Assembly: GCA_951812925.1 (NCBI GenBank) | Contig: OX638370.1 | Span: 106,034,897 to 106,098,896, forward strand | Reading direction: 5' to 3' | Source of the DNA: Calliopum simillimum | Taxonomy: Eukaryota > Arthropoda > Insecta > Diptera > Lauxaniidae | Length of the DNA stretch: 64,000 bases | Shown: positions 1 to 11,492 of the stretch, in pieces | Layout of the letters: every line of letters begins with the position of its first letter | Position numbering within the stretch: position 1 is the first letter of the stretch | Notes under the pieces: generated by a model | Databases searched by the model: none | Told to the model about the DNA's origin: nothing | Seen by the model: the letters and a program-made list of their open reading frames with translations, nothing else | Program-made: the position numbers and the translations under genes

Positions 1-360
1 TGCGCCCCGTTGTTGCTGGTAGAGTGTGCGCTTCGTTTATTTAAGCTTGGCTTAGTTTATGGTAAGAAAACCGGCATTTTTTTTGCTTCTCTGTTTTGAG
101 TAAAATTCTAAGCTTAAACTTGGTATGATGTGTACGGAAACTTGGTTTTGGTTGGCAATGTTGTTTGAGTTAAATTTGAGTTGGAGATTTAAGGTATGAA
201 GTGTTTTTTGTATGAAATCCGCTGAGATGCGTAAGAAAATGTACTCACAAATAATTTTTCCTTGGAATGATATTTATTTATTTATTTAATTTATTAAAAA
301 TAAATAATTTTAAGACTATATCTTCTGTAATTGTTACTTATTTAATAACAGAAAAAAAAT
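1..360. other. AT-rich stretch without a recognised gene
   Basis: I see no coding signal or repeat terminus here, only AT-rich sequence leading into the foldback element that begins near 361. Confidence 0.5.
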
Positions 361-1052
361 TTTCTTGGATCACGCTAACGTTTTAGAGAAAACGTTTTTA
401 TGGCGAAGTTGTAGATAATTGTAAGAGCTTTCAGATGATGTATATGATTTATAAGGTTTAAAAGAATTTCGCAAAGTTCTGGTCCTTAAAAGTTGATATT
501 TAAATTTTTTTCCCATTTTTTGACTTTGGCGGCCATTTTAGTATGAAAAAAGTCCTATTAATATACCCTTTTATAATTTTTTTAATACATCGTTTAGTTT
601 TCTTTAATGTGGTATGGCACTTGTCTTACCAATTTGATAGTTTGAAGTCAGAAAAAAATACTTTTCAATATTACACATGGGTTACTTGCATGTGTTGCTA
701 TGCTTGTGATGTGCGCGCTATACGCGTTGTTATCTACTGAAGCCTACAAATGGATTGTTCTGACCTTAAACTAACAAATTGGTAAAAAAAGTGCTCTACC
801 ACATTGAGAAAATTGAACAAAATTTTAAAAAAAAAATACAAAAGTGTATATTAATAGGACTTTTTTTATACTCAAATAGCCGCCAAAGTCAAAAAAATGG
901 GGAAAAAAATTAAAGTATCAACTTTAAAGATCCAGAACTTCGCGAAATCTTTTTAAACCCTATAAACCATATACATTATCTAAAAGCACTTACAATTAAC
1001 TAAAACTTCATCATAGAAATATTTTCTCAAAAATGTTAGGGTGGCCAAGAAA
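361..1052. mobile_element. Foldback (long-TIR) element
   Basis: The sequence 361-649 reappears as its reverse complement at 762-1052, giving arms of about 290 bp around a loop of about 110 bp (650-761). The outer ends read TTTCTTGG...CCAAGAAA, and matching inner landmarks include GGCGGCC and TCCTATTAATATA. No transposase is present, so this is a non-autonomous palindromic element. Arm identity is moderate, which suggests an old insertion. The short reading frame inside (543-740) is only an open stretch across one arm and the loop. Confidence 0.85.
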
Positions 1053-1069
1053 TCTCCTAAATATATCAT

Positions 1070-3550
1070 CAAAAAGTGTCAAAAAATATATAGCTTAAAA
1101 ATGTCTAAAAATGTCTTTCCAAAAAAATTGTCGCCAAAAAAAGTGTCAAAAAATGTCATGCCAAAAAAAGGGTTGCCATAAATAAAGTGTCGAAAATGCA
1201 TCGAGAAAAAAAAGTGTTGAAAAATGTGTCGCCAAGAAAATTGTCACCAAAAAAATATATCATTAAAAAAGTGTCTAAAATGTATCGCTAAAAAATTACG
1301 AAAAATATCTTTCTATAAAAGTGTCGAAAAATGTGTCGCCACAAATAGTACTATATAAAAAATATTTCGCCAAAAAAGTGTTGAAAAATGTTTCATGAAA
1401 AAAGTGTTGAAAAATGTATCGCTCGCTATCAAATGTCGAAAAATGTCTTTCCATAAAAGTGTCTAAAAATGTTTCGCCGCATAAAGTGTCAAAAAATGTG
1501 TCACCAATAAAAGTGTTGAAAAATGTTTCATCAAAAAACTGTCCAAAAATATCTTTCCAAAAAAAGTGTCGAAAAATGTTTAGCCTCAAAAAGTTTTGAA
1601 AAAAGTGTCGCAAAAAAAGTGTTGAAAAATGTCTCATCAAAAAAAGGTCACAAATATTGCTAAAAAATGTCGAAAAATAGTTTTCCAAAAAAGTGTCGAG
1701 AAATGTCATGCCAAAAAAAGTGTCGCCAAAAAAAATGTATCATTAAAAAAGTGTCAAAAATGTATCGCTAAAAAATGACGAAAAATACCTTTCCATAAAA
1801 GTGTCTAAAAATGTGTCGCCACAAATAGTATAAAAAAATGTGTCGCCAAAAAAGTGTTGAAAAATGTTTCGCCGCATAAAGTGTCAAAAAATGTGTCACC
1901 AAATAAAGTGTTGAAAAATGTTTCATCAAAAAAGAGTCACAAAATATATTGCTAAAATATGTCGAAAAATGGCTTTCCAAAAAAGTGTCGAGAAATGTCA
2001 TCCCAAAAATGGAGTCGCCACAAAAAATGTATCATTAAAAAAGTGTCAAAAATTTATCTTTAAAAAAAGTGTTGAAAAATCTTTCTTAAAAAAATTGTCA
2101 AAAAATGTCTTTCCAAAAAAGTGTCGAAAAATATCTTGCCAAAAAAATGTCTAAAAATGTGTCACCAATAAAAGTGTTGAAAAATGTTTCATCAAAAAAC
2201 TGTCAAAAAATGTCTTTCCAAAAAAAGTGTCGAAAAATGTTTAGCCTCAAAAAGTTTTGAAAAAAGTGTCGCAAAAAAAGTGTTGAAAAATGTCTCATCA
2301 AAAAAGTGTCACAAATATTGCTAAAAAATGTCGAAAAATGTCTTTCCAAAAAAAGGGTCGAAAAATCTTTCGCCTCAAAAAGTTTTGAAAAAAGTGTCGC
2401 CAAAAAAGGGTTGAAAATGTCTCATCAAAAAAGTGTCACAAATATTGCTAAAAAATGTCGAAAAATGTTTTTCCAAAAAAGTGTCGAGAAATGTCATGCC
2501 AAAAAAAGTATCGCCAAAAAAAATGTATCATTAAAAGGGTGCCAAAAAAGGAGTCGCCACAAAAAATGTATCATTAAAAAAGTGCCAAAAATATATCGCT
2601 AAAAAAAGTGTAGTATAAAAAAATGTGTCGCCAAAAAAGTGTTGAAAAATGTTTCATCAAAAAAGTGTCGCAAAATATATTGCTAAAAAATGTCGAAAAA
2701 TGGCTTTCCACAAAAGTGTCGAGAAATGTCATGCCAAAAAAAGTGTCGTTGAAAAAAAATATATCATTAAAAAAGTGTCAAAAAATGTATTGCTAAAAAA
2801 GTGTTGAAAAATGTTTCGCCGCATAAAGTGTCAAAAAATGTGTCACCAAAAAAAAGTGTTGAAAGTTGTTTCATCAAAAAAGTGTCGCAAAATATATTGC
2901 TAAAAAATGTCGAAAAATGGTTTTCCACAAAAGTGTCGAGAAATGTCATGCCAAAAAAAGTGTCGCCAAAAAAAAAAAAATGTCATTTAAAAAGTGTCAA
3001 AAAATGTGCGCCAAAAAAGTGTTGAAAAATGTTTCGCCGCATAAAGTGTCAAAAAATGTGTCACCAAAAAGAGTGTTGAAAAATGTTTCATCAAAAAAGA
3101 GTCACAAAATATATTGCTAAAATATGTCGAAAAATGGCTTTCCAAAAAAGTGTCGAGAAATGTCATGCCAAAAAAAGTGTCGCCAAAAAAAAAAATATAT
3201 CATTAAAAAAGTGTCAAAAAATTTATCGCTAAAAAAACTGTTGAGAAATCTTTCTTAAAAAAATTGTCAAAAAATGTCTTTCCAAAAAAGTGTCGAAAAA
3301 TATCTTGCCAAAAAAAAGTGTCGCCAAAAAATGTCTTGCCGAAAAAAGTGTCGAAAAATATTTTGAAAAAAGAAAGTGGCGAAAAATGTGATGCCAAAAA
3401 TTATTTTGAAATGTGATGCGTAAAAGGTGTGGAAAAAATTAGCACCAAAAAAATAGTCGAAAAATAAAACTCCACAAAAAGGTATTGATAAATGTGTCGA
3501 AAACTGTGCCCCAAAAAAAGGGTCTTAAAATGAGACGGCAAAAAAAAACT
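1070..3550. repeat. Degenerate A-rich satellite, ~26-29 bp unit with higher-order repeats
   Basis: About 2.5 kb is built from variants of a unit of the form AAAAAAGTGTCG + AAAAATGTCWTYCC. Units differ by a few bases (GTGTCG, GTGTTG, GTGTCA; TCATCA, TCGCCA, TCTTTCC). Longer blocks recur: about 100 bp at 1546-1650 returns at 2209-2310 and again near 2340-2440, and 1860-2000, 2640-2750, 2800-2960 and 3020-3170 are near copies. This indicates amplification of multimers as well as single units. The repeat lacks stop codons in several frames, so it produces long meaningless open frames on both strands rich in Lys/Ser/Val or Phe/Thr. Confidence 0.92.
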
Positions 3551-4552
3551 TCACTTAAAAACAATTTTTCCTCAGAACATTAATTTTAGGTTAATAGGTT
3601 GTGCGTAAGTCACGAATGATCTTTCATAAATAAATCCCATCAACAAACTGACCACCGACAAAAAGAGCGCACGACTATTGCGGCCACATCATACGTTTTT
3701 CATTTCATTTAAACTTTTATGACGTACGACGACATGGTACATGATCTTTGTTGCTGCTGCTGGCCGCAGACTTCGACACATCGCACATTTGGTGGAAGTG
3801 ATGGTGGCTGGTGGCTTCATTCAGCACGATCTTTGACACTTTTTCAACCATAGACCATATAGACAGACGGCTGACTACAGGCAACAATGAGGCCTTAAAT
3901 ATCAACTTTTAATTTGACTTTAAATTAACGATGCAGACATTGTGGTGTCACATGGCGTGGAGTTAAAGTCAAATGGCGCATTAGTGGCTGACAGTGTAAA
4001 CTCTGTACTGCAACGTATATTGGTGTGCTGTTGGTGGTGATTGTACATCAACAATATCATGGTAGATTGTGGTAAATTTAATATATAGGTATTGTTGCTG
4101 CATATAGAGATGTCTGCTGCCGTTGACGACGACAACGACATATGCACGTGAAGGTAATTTGTCTGCAATAATTTTGGTGTTTTTTTTTTAGTTGTTTGTT
4201 GTTGTTGTTGTTTTTATTATTATTGTTGTTGTTTTTAAATTACGAAAGAGATTTTTTATTTTTTTTTTGTGTGAAGAAGATGCTGCTCCGGCAATTGACT
4301 TTAGTTGTGGGCGAGAAGGAAGTTAATGGAAAATTAGCAGTTGTTATACGGTGTTGATGATAATGATGACGGTGATGGTGTTGGCAATAATACCTGCATT
4401 GCAATATTTGGCCTTTTTTTGCAAATGCAATTGTGTACGAAATATGTTGCATCTAATGGTAATAAAAAAATTGCAAATATGTTATAAGTACCTACTAAAT
4501 CAAGAATTATTGCTTTGACACTACTTCCACACAAAAATATTTCTTTGGAAAT
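3551..4552. other. Gene-poor stretch with short trinucleotide runs
   Basis: No gene recognised. It contains TTG/TTGTTG microsatellite-like runs near 4190-4230 and GATGATGATG-type sequence near 4355-4380, which create low-complexity frames. Nothing here looks conserved. Confidence 0.4.
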
Positions 4553-4892
4553 TCGCCTTCCATGGTGAAATAAAAGTAATGTCATAATGTGAAATGGCTG
4601 TCATTTTGTTAAAAATAACAAAATTGGAATACTATTTTCACAAAAAGTTTAGCTTAATATGTGGAATTGAGTTGAAAAAATTAAATCGGTCCAATGGCAA
4701 CCTCCTAAATTGATGAACATTAGAATGTTCTGAATTGTTGCTTACAAAATATCTACCACCAATTGGTTGGCTTATTGGCAACTTAATCTTAATCTATCTA
4801 CAATAAAAATGTCATTTGACATTATTCGAAAAATTTTATTCATGGCTCATTCCCATTATGACAGTACTTTTGCCTCACCTGTTGTGCTTTTG
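4553..4892. mobile_element. MITE, 'AAAAGTAATGTCATAAT' family, copy 1
   Basis: The left end (AAAAGTAATGTCATAATG, near 4567) is matched by an inverted right end (CATTATGACAGTACTTTTG, near 4855-4873). The arms share the motif with copies near 12821, 34571-34755 and 59922-60110, so it is a dispersed non-autonomous family of about 200-340 bp. No coding capacity. The exact boundaries and target duplication are not resolved. Confidence 0.65.
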
Positions 4893-5303
4893 CTTTTTTC
4901 CGCTCTCCTCAATAAAATCCATTTCGAAAATAAGAAAAAGAAAGAAAAAATCTAAAAAAACCTGCTGAAATCTTCTTTATTTTAGAAATGCAATATGTTG
5001 CTCATGCGTGCGGCACAGATTACGTGACAAATATTACACGTTGTGCGCTGCGTCACAAACACTGCGAACACATTAAACTTAAAGATTGACTTTTTCTCAT
5101 TTGCATACGACAAAAAATGTGGAAGCAACATTTTGATACATTGAATGAATGAACATTTTGAGAAAGAGTTTTACGGTATAACATACATAAAAAAATGGCA
5201 AATAAAAAAATAACAAAAAAAAAAAAAGATTTTACTTTCAAAAGAAAGACCAATGTCTGTGACTTTGCTTTGAATTAAATGTGTATTTTGTATTCTAGCG
5301 CGT

Positions 5304-5315
5304 TGCGCATGCGCA
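5304..5315. promoter_or_regulatory. Perfect NRF-1/Ewg-type palindrome
   Basis: TGCGCATGCGCA is a perfect 12-bp palindrome matching the consensus YGCGCAYGCGCR of vertebrate NRF-1 and its fly homologue Erect wing. It stands out in AT-rich DNA and lies in a slightly GC-richer patch (5295-5340). It could mark a promoter or enhancer of a gene not otherwise visible. Function is inferred only from the motif. Confidence 0.35.
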
Positions 5316-5646
5316 CTGCACTGCGTGAAAGTTCTCTGCGGATTTTCTTATTTATTTTTATTTGTTATTGTCATTTGTTTTTATCGTAGATTTTAATTTA
5401 AATCATCACATTTTGGTGTGAAAAATTTTTGTAGAGAATGAATCTTTTTTGGGGTGATGTTCCCACAATTTCTTTTGAAAGTTGTGTACACCTTAAGCAT
5501 TTTCATTTGTTGATATTCTTTCTCTAATTCTTCTACTTGTTATTGTTTTCTCCACCTAATGAATTTACTTTATGATTTTCCCATTTATTTCAAAGGTAGA
5601 ATAATGTTGCTGTGATAAAGTCTATTGATTAGGTCGTAAAAAACAT

Positions 5647-6170
5647 GCTAAAGAGGAAGTTAAAGTCATTCAGCAATATACAAAAAGGAGATGCAATTTT
5701 CTTTAAAATGGCTCATAAAAAAAAATTTCTTAGATTAAAAATTGACCGAAATGTGGCCAAAGGAACATGGAAAATTTCTTTATGCGTTCGGAAGTACGGT
5801 CTTTACTCAAAACCTAGGCATCTTACGAAATACGTGAGCATTTTTGGAACTTTTATAATTGTTTTTTTTTTTTTTTTTTTTGGGACAAGATTTGAAAAAT
5901 TATAAAATGTCCTCAAAAATTATGAAAAAAATCACACATATTTCTTGAAAAATTCCAAGCATTTTTTGCCATATACATTTTTCTCGTTAGACGCCTTTGT
6001 TTTGAACAAAAACCATTTTTCCGACTGCATAAAAAAAAATTCTATGTTTGAGTGGACATATTTCGGTCAATTTTTAACCTAAGAAATTTTTTTTTATAAG
6101 CCATTATAAAGAAAATTGCATCTCCTTTTTTATATTGCTTAATGATTTTACCTTTACCTTTACTTAACAG
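5647..6170. mobile_element. Foldback element, 'AAGGAGATGCAATTTTC' family, copy 1
   Basis: The left arm (5647-5860) and right arm (5960-6170) are inverted copies. Shared blocks include AAGGAGATGCAATTTTCTTT, AAATTGACCGAAAT and GGCATCTTACG/GGCGTCTAACG. A second member, interrupted by a MITE, lies at about 59740-60390. No transposase is seen. A frame at 5645-5905 is simply the left arm read through and its mirror at 6042-6326 is the right arm. Confidence 0.8.
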
Positions 6171-6184
6171 CGCGGTTAATACCC

Positions 6185-6553
6185 CAGTTGAACCCCTGGT
6201 TAGACATGAAGTTTGGAAGGGTAAATTATTACATAACGCAGCTGCTATCAGGACATGGATATTTTCAGAAATTCCTAAACAAGATAGCAAAGACAGATAT
6301 ACCAGACTGCATATACGGCGACGCAAGACTCGACGATGTGGAACATACGTTCTTCAACTGCAGAAATTGGGCGGAGAGTAGACGGGAGATACAGGATCGC
6401 GTTGGTCCATTTACAGCCGAAAACATCATACCAACTATGTTGATAAGCGAAGAAAATTGGTTATTAATAGGACGATATGTAGAAAGCGTACTACGTTTAA
6501 AGAAGAGAGATCTTGATACTTATCAAACAGCCAGAAGTCAAGAAATCCTTTGA
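6185..6553 (+). pseudogene. R1-type LINE ORF2 C-terminal fragment
   Basis: The frame from 6188 contains a stretch typical of the end of R1-clade non-LTR retrotransposon ORF2 proteins. It has a GRVNYYITQLLSGHGYF segment followed by a cysteine/histidine knuckle (DCIYGDARLDDVEHTFFNC) and the SEENW motif near the C-terminus. Only about 120 residues remain; endonuclease and RT domains are absent. It abuts the right end of the foldback element at 6170, so the upstream part was lost or displaced. It ends with a stop at 6551-6553. A non-functional relic; R1 clade is likely but close clades cannot be excluded without alignment. Confidence 0.75.
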
Positions 6554-6689
6554 CATTAAAAAACGCTGCCGCTATGCATCATCTTGCCTAGCCGCCGCAC
6601 AGTGGGGCAAGGAGCTCTCATATGTGGCGTCAAATAAACGGAGCTACGCACTGCAACCAAATTACATATACATACTAAAGGTGGATCAC

Positions 6690-7110
6690 TTAAGCTTTCA
6701 ACAAAATTTGGTCGAAATTGAACAAGAGGGCGTGGCACCTCCCATACAAGCAAAATCTTAAAAACTCTATGCTGATGGTACTATCTGAGATAATCATACC
6801 AAATTTCGCACACTTGCTATTAATAGTATAGGCAAACTCTGGTAGGAAACTTTGCGAATTCGGATAAGAGGGCGTGGTACCACCCATACAAACAGAGTCT
6901 TACAAACTATACTGAGGGTACTATCTGAGATAATCAAACCAAATTTCGCACAATGAGGCGTGGTACCTCCCATACAAGCAAAATCTTAAAAACTCTATAT
7001 TGAGAGTGCTTTCTGAGATAATCGAAGCAAATTTGGTACAATTGCTAAGAATAGTAAAGCTCAGCTCTGATAGAAAAATAAGAGACACGCTTTCAGGTAT
7101 TTTGACCAAT
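6690..7110 (+). repeat. Helentron/DINE-1-like internal tandem repeats, partial copy
   Basis: Three diverged units of about 110 bp, each with the core GGCGTGGCACCTCCCATA followed by AGCAAAATCTTAAAAACTC and GAGATAATC, match the internal repeats of the full elements at 10140-11047 and 46673-47465. The terminal sequences are missing, so this is a fragment. Confidence 0.7.
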
Positions 7111-9365
7111 ATTGAGACCTGAAATGTGATAATTTCTTACTTAAGTGCTCGTGATGACCACCTGTCCTTTTTTCCATCTGTTTTAACAAAAACCGAATTG
7201 CTGTTCAAAATTATCCTGTCCAGAACTATACATAATGTTTATAAGTTCTTGTCTCGTGACAAATAATAAGTTAGAGGCCATTTGTAAAACAAAATTAGAA
7301 ATTATGAATAATGTCGGCAATGCAAGAAAAAATATTTTATTTTAGGTTACGTTCTAAAAATCGATGTAAATTTTAAAGGAGCAAAAGGGAGCAAAATTTT
7401 CTTGTCGCTTCTAGAAGTCAATACTAAACGGAATAGTTTTGAATCATAACTAATGCTTGGAAAGGCTTGGAACCTAATTAAATTATCTATTAATTATTTA
7501 ATTTCGTAAAATCTCTGATGCAATGCCAAAAACGGTTTCCCAGGGGGAGATCCCGTTGAAGAGGAAGTATTTTTAGTCGGTATGACGCTAAGGAGAGTCC
7601 AACACAAATGCTTTTTCACTCCTCATCCGCAAAAAAAAAAAATAAAAATATGTTCATAACTTGGAAATTTTTTTCCGCAAAACTAATAATGAGAGCTTCT
7701 CCATACTGAGCACTAAGAAGAACTGTGTAAATTTTTATAAAAATCTGAGAGCCCAACCGCAAATTTCGAAAAATTTGAGCTGGAAAACATAAGATTTACT
7801 GAGCATTGTGCTCCGGATTCGAAACCCAATGAGATTGAAAAGTTTTCGTATTAATTTATTTATTTTTTTTTTATTATTATTTTGCGTCTTCGCTACATTG
7901 GCATTTTCTGCTACGAAAACTCTTTAGATGAATTATATTTAATTAAAAGAAATTAAAAATAAGAGAGCGTAGGTTTTGAACCTAGATCCCTTTACGCAGC
8001 GCAAGTCATGAGACCCATACACGATGAATTCATTATTCTTCATTGCAATGATCGAACTGCAGAACATACAGTGGCCAGTTACGTTATAAAATCACTGACA
8101 CAATCGTTACTCAATTGAACCACTTTTTGTACTAATGACCGATTATGCATTATATTTGAACCGGTTTTTGATCCAAATGACCTAATTTGCATTACATTTG
8201 GATCATTTTTATTACAATTGATATTTTTCTAGGGAATGTAGTCCAGATTTTGGACTTTTTACAAAAAAAATTTGATGGGAATTTTGAGACAAATGTCATC
8301 GCCGATCTTACTCATATTTAGTTAACAATGCATTCCTATATTTAATTAGTATCAACTAAATAATGAATTGAAAAAGTTCGGTAACGAACAATAATTCACG
8401 TCCAGACATATTCACATAAGAAAACGTAGCTTAAAATCATTGCCTTGAAATCGCAAGAGTTTGTCATTTAAATCAAAGCATCTAAGACTAAAATTTTGAA
8501 GATGAACCAAGCCAAGCAATTACTAATTTACAATAATTCCAAAGGACCAAAGTAAAGTATTTATTTAAACTCTAGAGAAAAGTTTGAAATTTAAAAAACG
8601 AAGCTTTCATGTACACTAACAATTAAATTTTATTGAAATATTTTAGTTTTTAAGTTTAATACGCGTGCAATGAAAGTTATTTTATGTCACATTTTATTAC
8701 ATTACTTTTGCAAATGGCACTCAAAAAAGTTTAATTTCACTTTCATTGCTGACTTTCCGTCAAACAGACACAGCCCGTACAGAATGGCTGGCACGTTGTC
8801 AGTTTTGTTGTTAGTTGTTAATTGTTGGAAACAATTAATTTAGTCACGTTCAAATTATGATGATGTTCACATGTACAAATAATGACAAAATAATACCAAC
8901 ATACAATACACGCGAGTTGATATATAAAATTTCTATAAAGAAAAATATCATCAACTTTATATTCCATTATACTGACGTAGTATATGGATGTGTGTAACAA
9001 AAGCAATATATCAGCTTTTCTGTTAGTTAATGGGCGAATGCGTTCTTAATTTTATTAGATATATCAGTGTTATTTAAATGAGCACATCTTACATTTTGTA
9101 TTAACTTCAAACAGAAATAGAATTTATTTTTTTTTAATTTTTGGGAAAATTTTCTTAAAGAAATCAATCTATGAAACAAAAAAAAAAAAGAAATTTATAA
9201 AACATTCACCGAGACTACGTGGCTGTTGAAAGCAAACAATGGGCAATTTTCACAACATTTTCATAAATAATCAAATTAACTGATGAGAATTCAATCAAAA
9301 ACGAAGATTCTGTCAATAATGTGCAAGATTAAAAAAAGAAAAAATCTGCCAAAGAAAATGATATA
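7111..9365. other. Gene-poor AT-rich stretch
   Basis: No gene recognised. About 100 bp near 7660-7760 (CTAATAATGAGAG..., TACTGAGCACT...) recurs near 30640-30715, so part of this is an unnamed dispersed repeat. The remainder has no terminal repeats or protein motifs that I can support. Confidence 0.4.
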
Positions 9366-9537
9366 GGAACTGCCCCAGAAAAATTTGATACTTTGTTTTT
9401 ATCAATAAAAAAATACGTAATGAATTTTTTTTAAATGTTGTTTTTTTATTTATTAATTTTACTTTTTTCTTAAGACCATTCATTAAATTTTGTACAGTTG
9501 TTTCGTCGACAGTACCGTACGACCTTTGCCACTTATT

Positions 9538-10136
9538 TTAAAAATCCTTTAAATTTTTTGCAGTACTTTTACTCTTCCAAAGTTCTGATTTCATTAGTGC
9601 CCAATATCTCTCAATACGTCGAAGCTCTGGGCAGTTAGATGGATTCGCATTTTTGGGAACAAAATTTACATAATTGCTGTTGTACCATTCTATGGTGGCT
9701 CTAGAGTAGTGAGAGGTTGCTAAATCAGGCCAGAACATTACAGTACTCCCGTGCTTACGAATAAATGGCAAAAGACGTTTTTGAAGCCATTCATCAATAT
9801 AAATTTTCGAGTTTATTGGACGCTGTGTTACAAAAAAACTGCTTCTCAGACCGCAAGTGCATATGGTCTGCCAAACCATATACTGCTTGGGAAATTTTGT
9901 AATTTTCTTCTCTTTAAATTTGCTCTGTACCTGCCCCTTCTCCGAACAGGTATAAAATTCGTGTCCTGATAGCTGTTTAAAATCTGCCTTATTGTATGTT
10001 TCATCGTCCATTATGCAGCAGTCAAATTTAGTCAGGTAATCGACATATAACTTTCGAGCTCGCTTTTGAGCCTCTAACTGCTTTTCATGGGAATGGTCTG
10101 GTACCTTTTGAACTCTGTAGGTCTTTAACTTAATTT
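9538..10136 (-). pseudogene. ITmD37E-like transposase, catalytic half
   Basis: This is the C-terminal part of a DDE transposase that would cut and paste its own element. From 10136 the frame runs through KTYRVQKVP and EAQKRARKLY to CCIMDDETY (first catalytic Asp), then FWPDLATSHY (second Asp) and CPELRRIERYW (Glu). I count 37 residues between the second Asp and the Glu, hence DD37E. There is no Met before 10011 in this frame because the N-terminal half lies beyond the inserted Helentron-like element, at 11010-11340. The gene is dead: it is split and has a frameshift in its N-terminal part. Confidence 0.85.
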
Positions 10137-10139
10137 TTG

Positions 10140-11047
10140 TACCCTACACCCAGGGTATATTCACTTTGTCCTTCCGTTTGTAACGCAGAGAAGGAGGCGT
10201 GGAAGATATTGAAAAGTATATATATTCTTGATCAGCGTCACCTCCTGAGTCGATATAGCCATGTCCGTCTGTCTGGCTGGCTGGCTGGCTGTGTGTTGAA
10301 ATACACTTTTTGGGAAAACTGAGCAAGATATTTCAATGAAATTTGGTACACTGCCTTCGTCATCAAAGTTAGCTTGGGGGATTGAAAATGAGCGAAATCG
10401 GTCAACGGACACGCCTACCGCCCATACAAAAAATATATTCAAAATGCAATTTTAGGAGTATTTTTCACGACAATGCAACCAAAATACGCATAAATACTAA
10501 GAATTGTAAGAGAAAGCTTTGGAAAAAAACTGAGCAAATTCTGGCAAGAGGGCGGGGCTCCTCCCATATGAGCAAAAGCTTCAAAACGCTTTACTGAAAG
10601 CGTTTTATGAGATATTAGAACCAAATTTGACTTAGACACTAAGAATCATAAATAAAAGCTCTCAAAAAAAATTGGGTGAAATCGGACAAGGGGGCGTGGC
10701 ACCTCCCATATGAGCAAAAGCTTCAAAATGCTATACTGAAAGAGTTTTTTGAGATATTCCAACCAAACTTCACTCAAATACTACAGACTATAAATGCACG
10801 CTCTAAGCTAAAACTAGAGGAACTCAAACAAGGGGGCGTGGCACCGCCTATATATGCAAAAACGTTAAAACGCTATACTGAAAACGTTTTTCACTCAGAC
10901 ACTAAAATCTATAAATGCATGCTCTGAACAAAAACTGGGTGAACTCGGACAAGAGGGCGTAGCACCTCCCATATGAGCAAAATTTTAAAAATACTGCAGT
11001 GTAGGGTATTTAATGTTTGGTCAGGCCAAATTTTACACCCTTACTAG
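10140..11047 (+). mobile_element. DINE-1/Helentron-like non-autonomous Helitron, complete copy
   Basis: The 5' end reads TACCCTACACCCAGGGTATA and is followed by CTTCCGTTTGTAACGC, a DINE-1/INE-1-like start. A second inverted copy of the end, GTGTAGGGTA, lies subterminally at about 11000. Next come a hairpin TTTGGTCAGGCCAAA and, 12 bases later, the terminus CTAG at 11044-11047. Between them are several ~110-130-bp repeats with the core GGCGTGGCACCTCCCATAT. Subterminal inverted repeats, internal tandem repeats and a 3' hairpin form the known architecture of Helentron-derived elements. It is inserted in an A-run of the ITmD37E transposase without removing codons, so it arrived later than that transposon. 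Confidence 0.82.
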
Positions 11048-11340
11048 TTTTCTTTAGTCTGCTTATAGAAGATTTTGAGGTTCCTGCTCTGGCAGCCATA
11101 TCTGGTTCAGAAGAGTTGGGATTCTGCTTAAAAAGGGGCTTCACCTTTTTCACCAAATGTGGGTCTATACTGGCTTTTCTACCTGAACCTTTTTTCTGCG
11201 TAATAAGTTGACCCATTCTATAATTCGAAATAACCCTTTCGACAGTGATTTTTGATGCACCTATTTTTTAGCTATGGCTGAATAAGGTAAGGTAAGTGTA
11301 CAAAATGAGTTTGCGTTTTTTTTTTATTGCTAGACATCTT
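11010..11340 (-). pseudogene. ITmD37E-like transposase, DNA-binding half
   Basis: The N-terminal part of the split transposase, including a Met-Ser-Ser-Asn start near 11338 and helix-turn-helix sequence (YSAIAKK, then IGASKITVERVISNYR). A basic GSGRKASIDPHLVKKVKP linker and a second helix-turn-helix (AARAGTSKSSISRL) follow. A one-base loss between AKK and IGASK breaks the frame, at about 11270. The codons continue at 10136 on the other side of the inserted Helentron-like element. The portion 11010-11047 of the open frame belongs to the insert, not the transposase. Confidence 0.8.
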
Positions 11341-11492
11341 TATCGTTTAAAGTTCGTTTACCAAGTATTTTATGTTTTTGTAATCGTCATGTTATATAGA
11401 AAAAATAGCACCCATACTTCGACCTGCACGATCATCAGGTAAATCATAACCTTAAGGAGTAAAAGTATCAAATTTTTCTGGGGCAGTCCTTA

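Larger units (their letters stand above)
9366..11490 (-). mobile_element. ITmD37E-like Tc1/mariner transposon, split by a Helentron-like insert
   Basis: Terminal inverted repeats run GGAACTGCCCCAGAAAAAT at 9366 and, inverted, AGGACTGCCCCAGAAAAAT ending at 11490, flanked by TA on both sides (9364-9365 and 11491-11492), the target duplication of this superfamily. Removing the insert at 10140-11047 leaves about 1.2 kb, the normal size of such an element. The transposase reads on the minus strand from about 11340 down to 9538. Confidence 0.88.

Noticed and set aside
1296..3397. Several 60-137-codon frames on both strands (Lys/Ser/Val-rich or Phe/Thr-rich proteins).
   Set aside because: They are translations of the A-rich satellite, whose unit lacks stops; no start context, domain or codon bias beyond the repeat.
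5645..6326. Frames of 86 and 94 codons facing each other.
   Set aside because: They are the two arms of one foldback element read in opposite directions.
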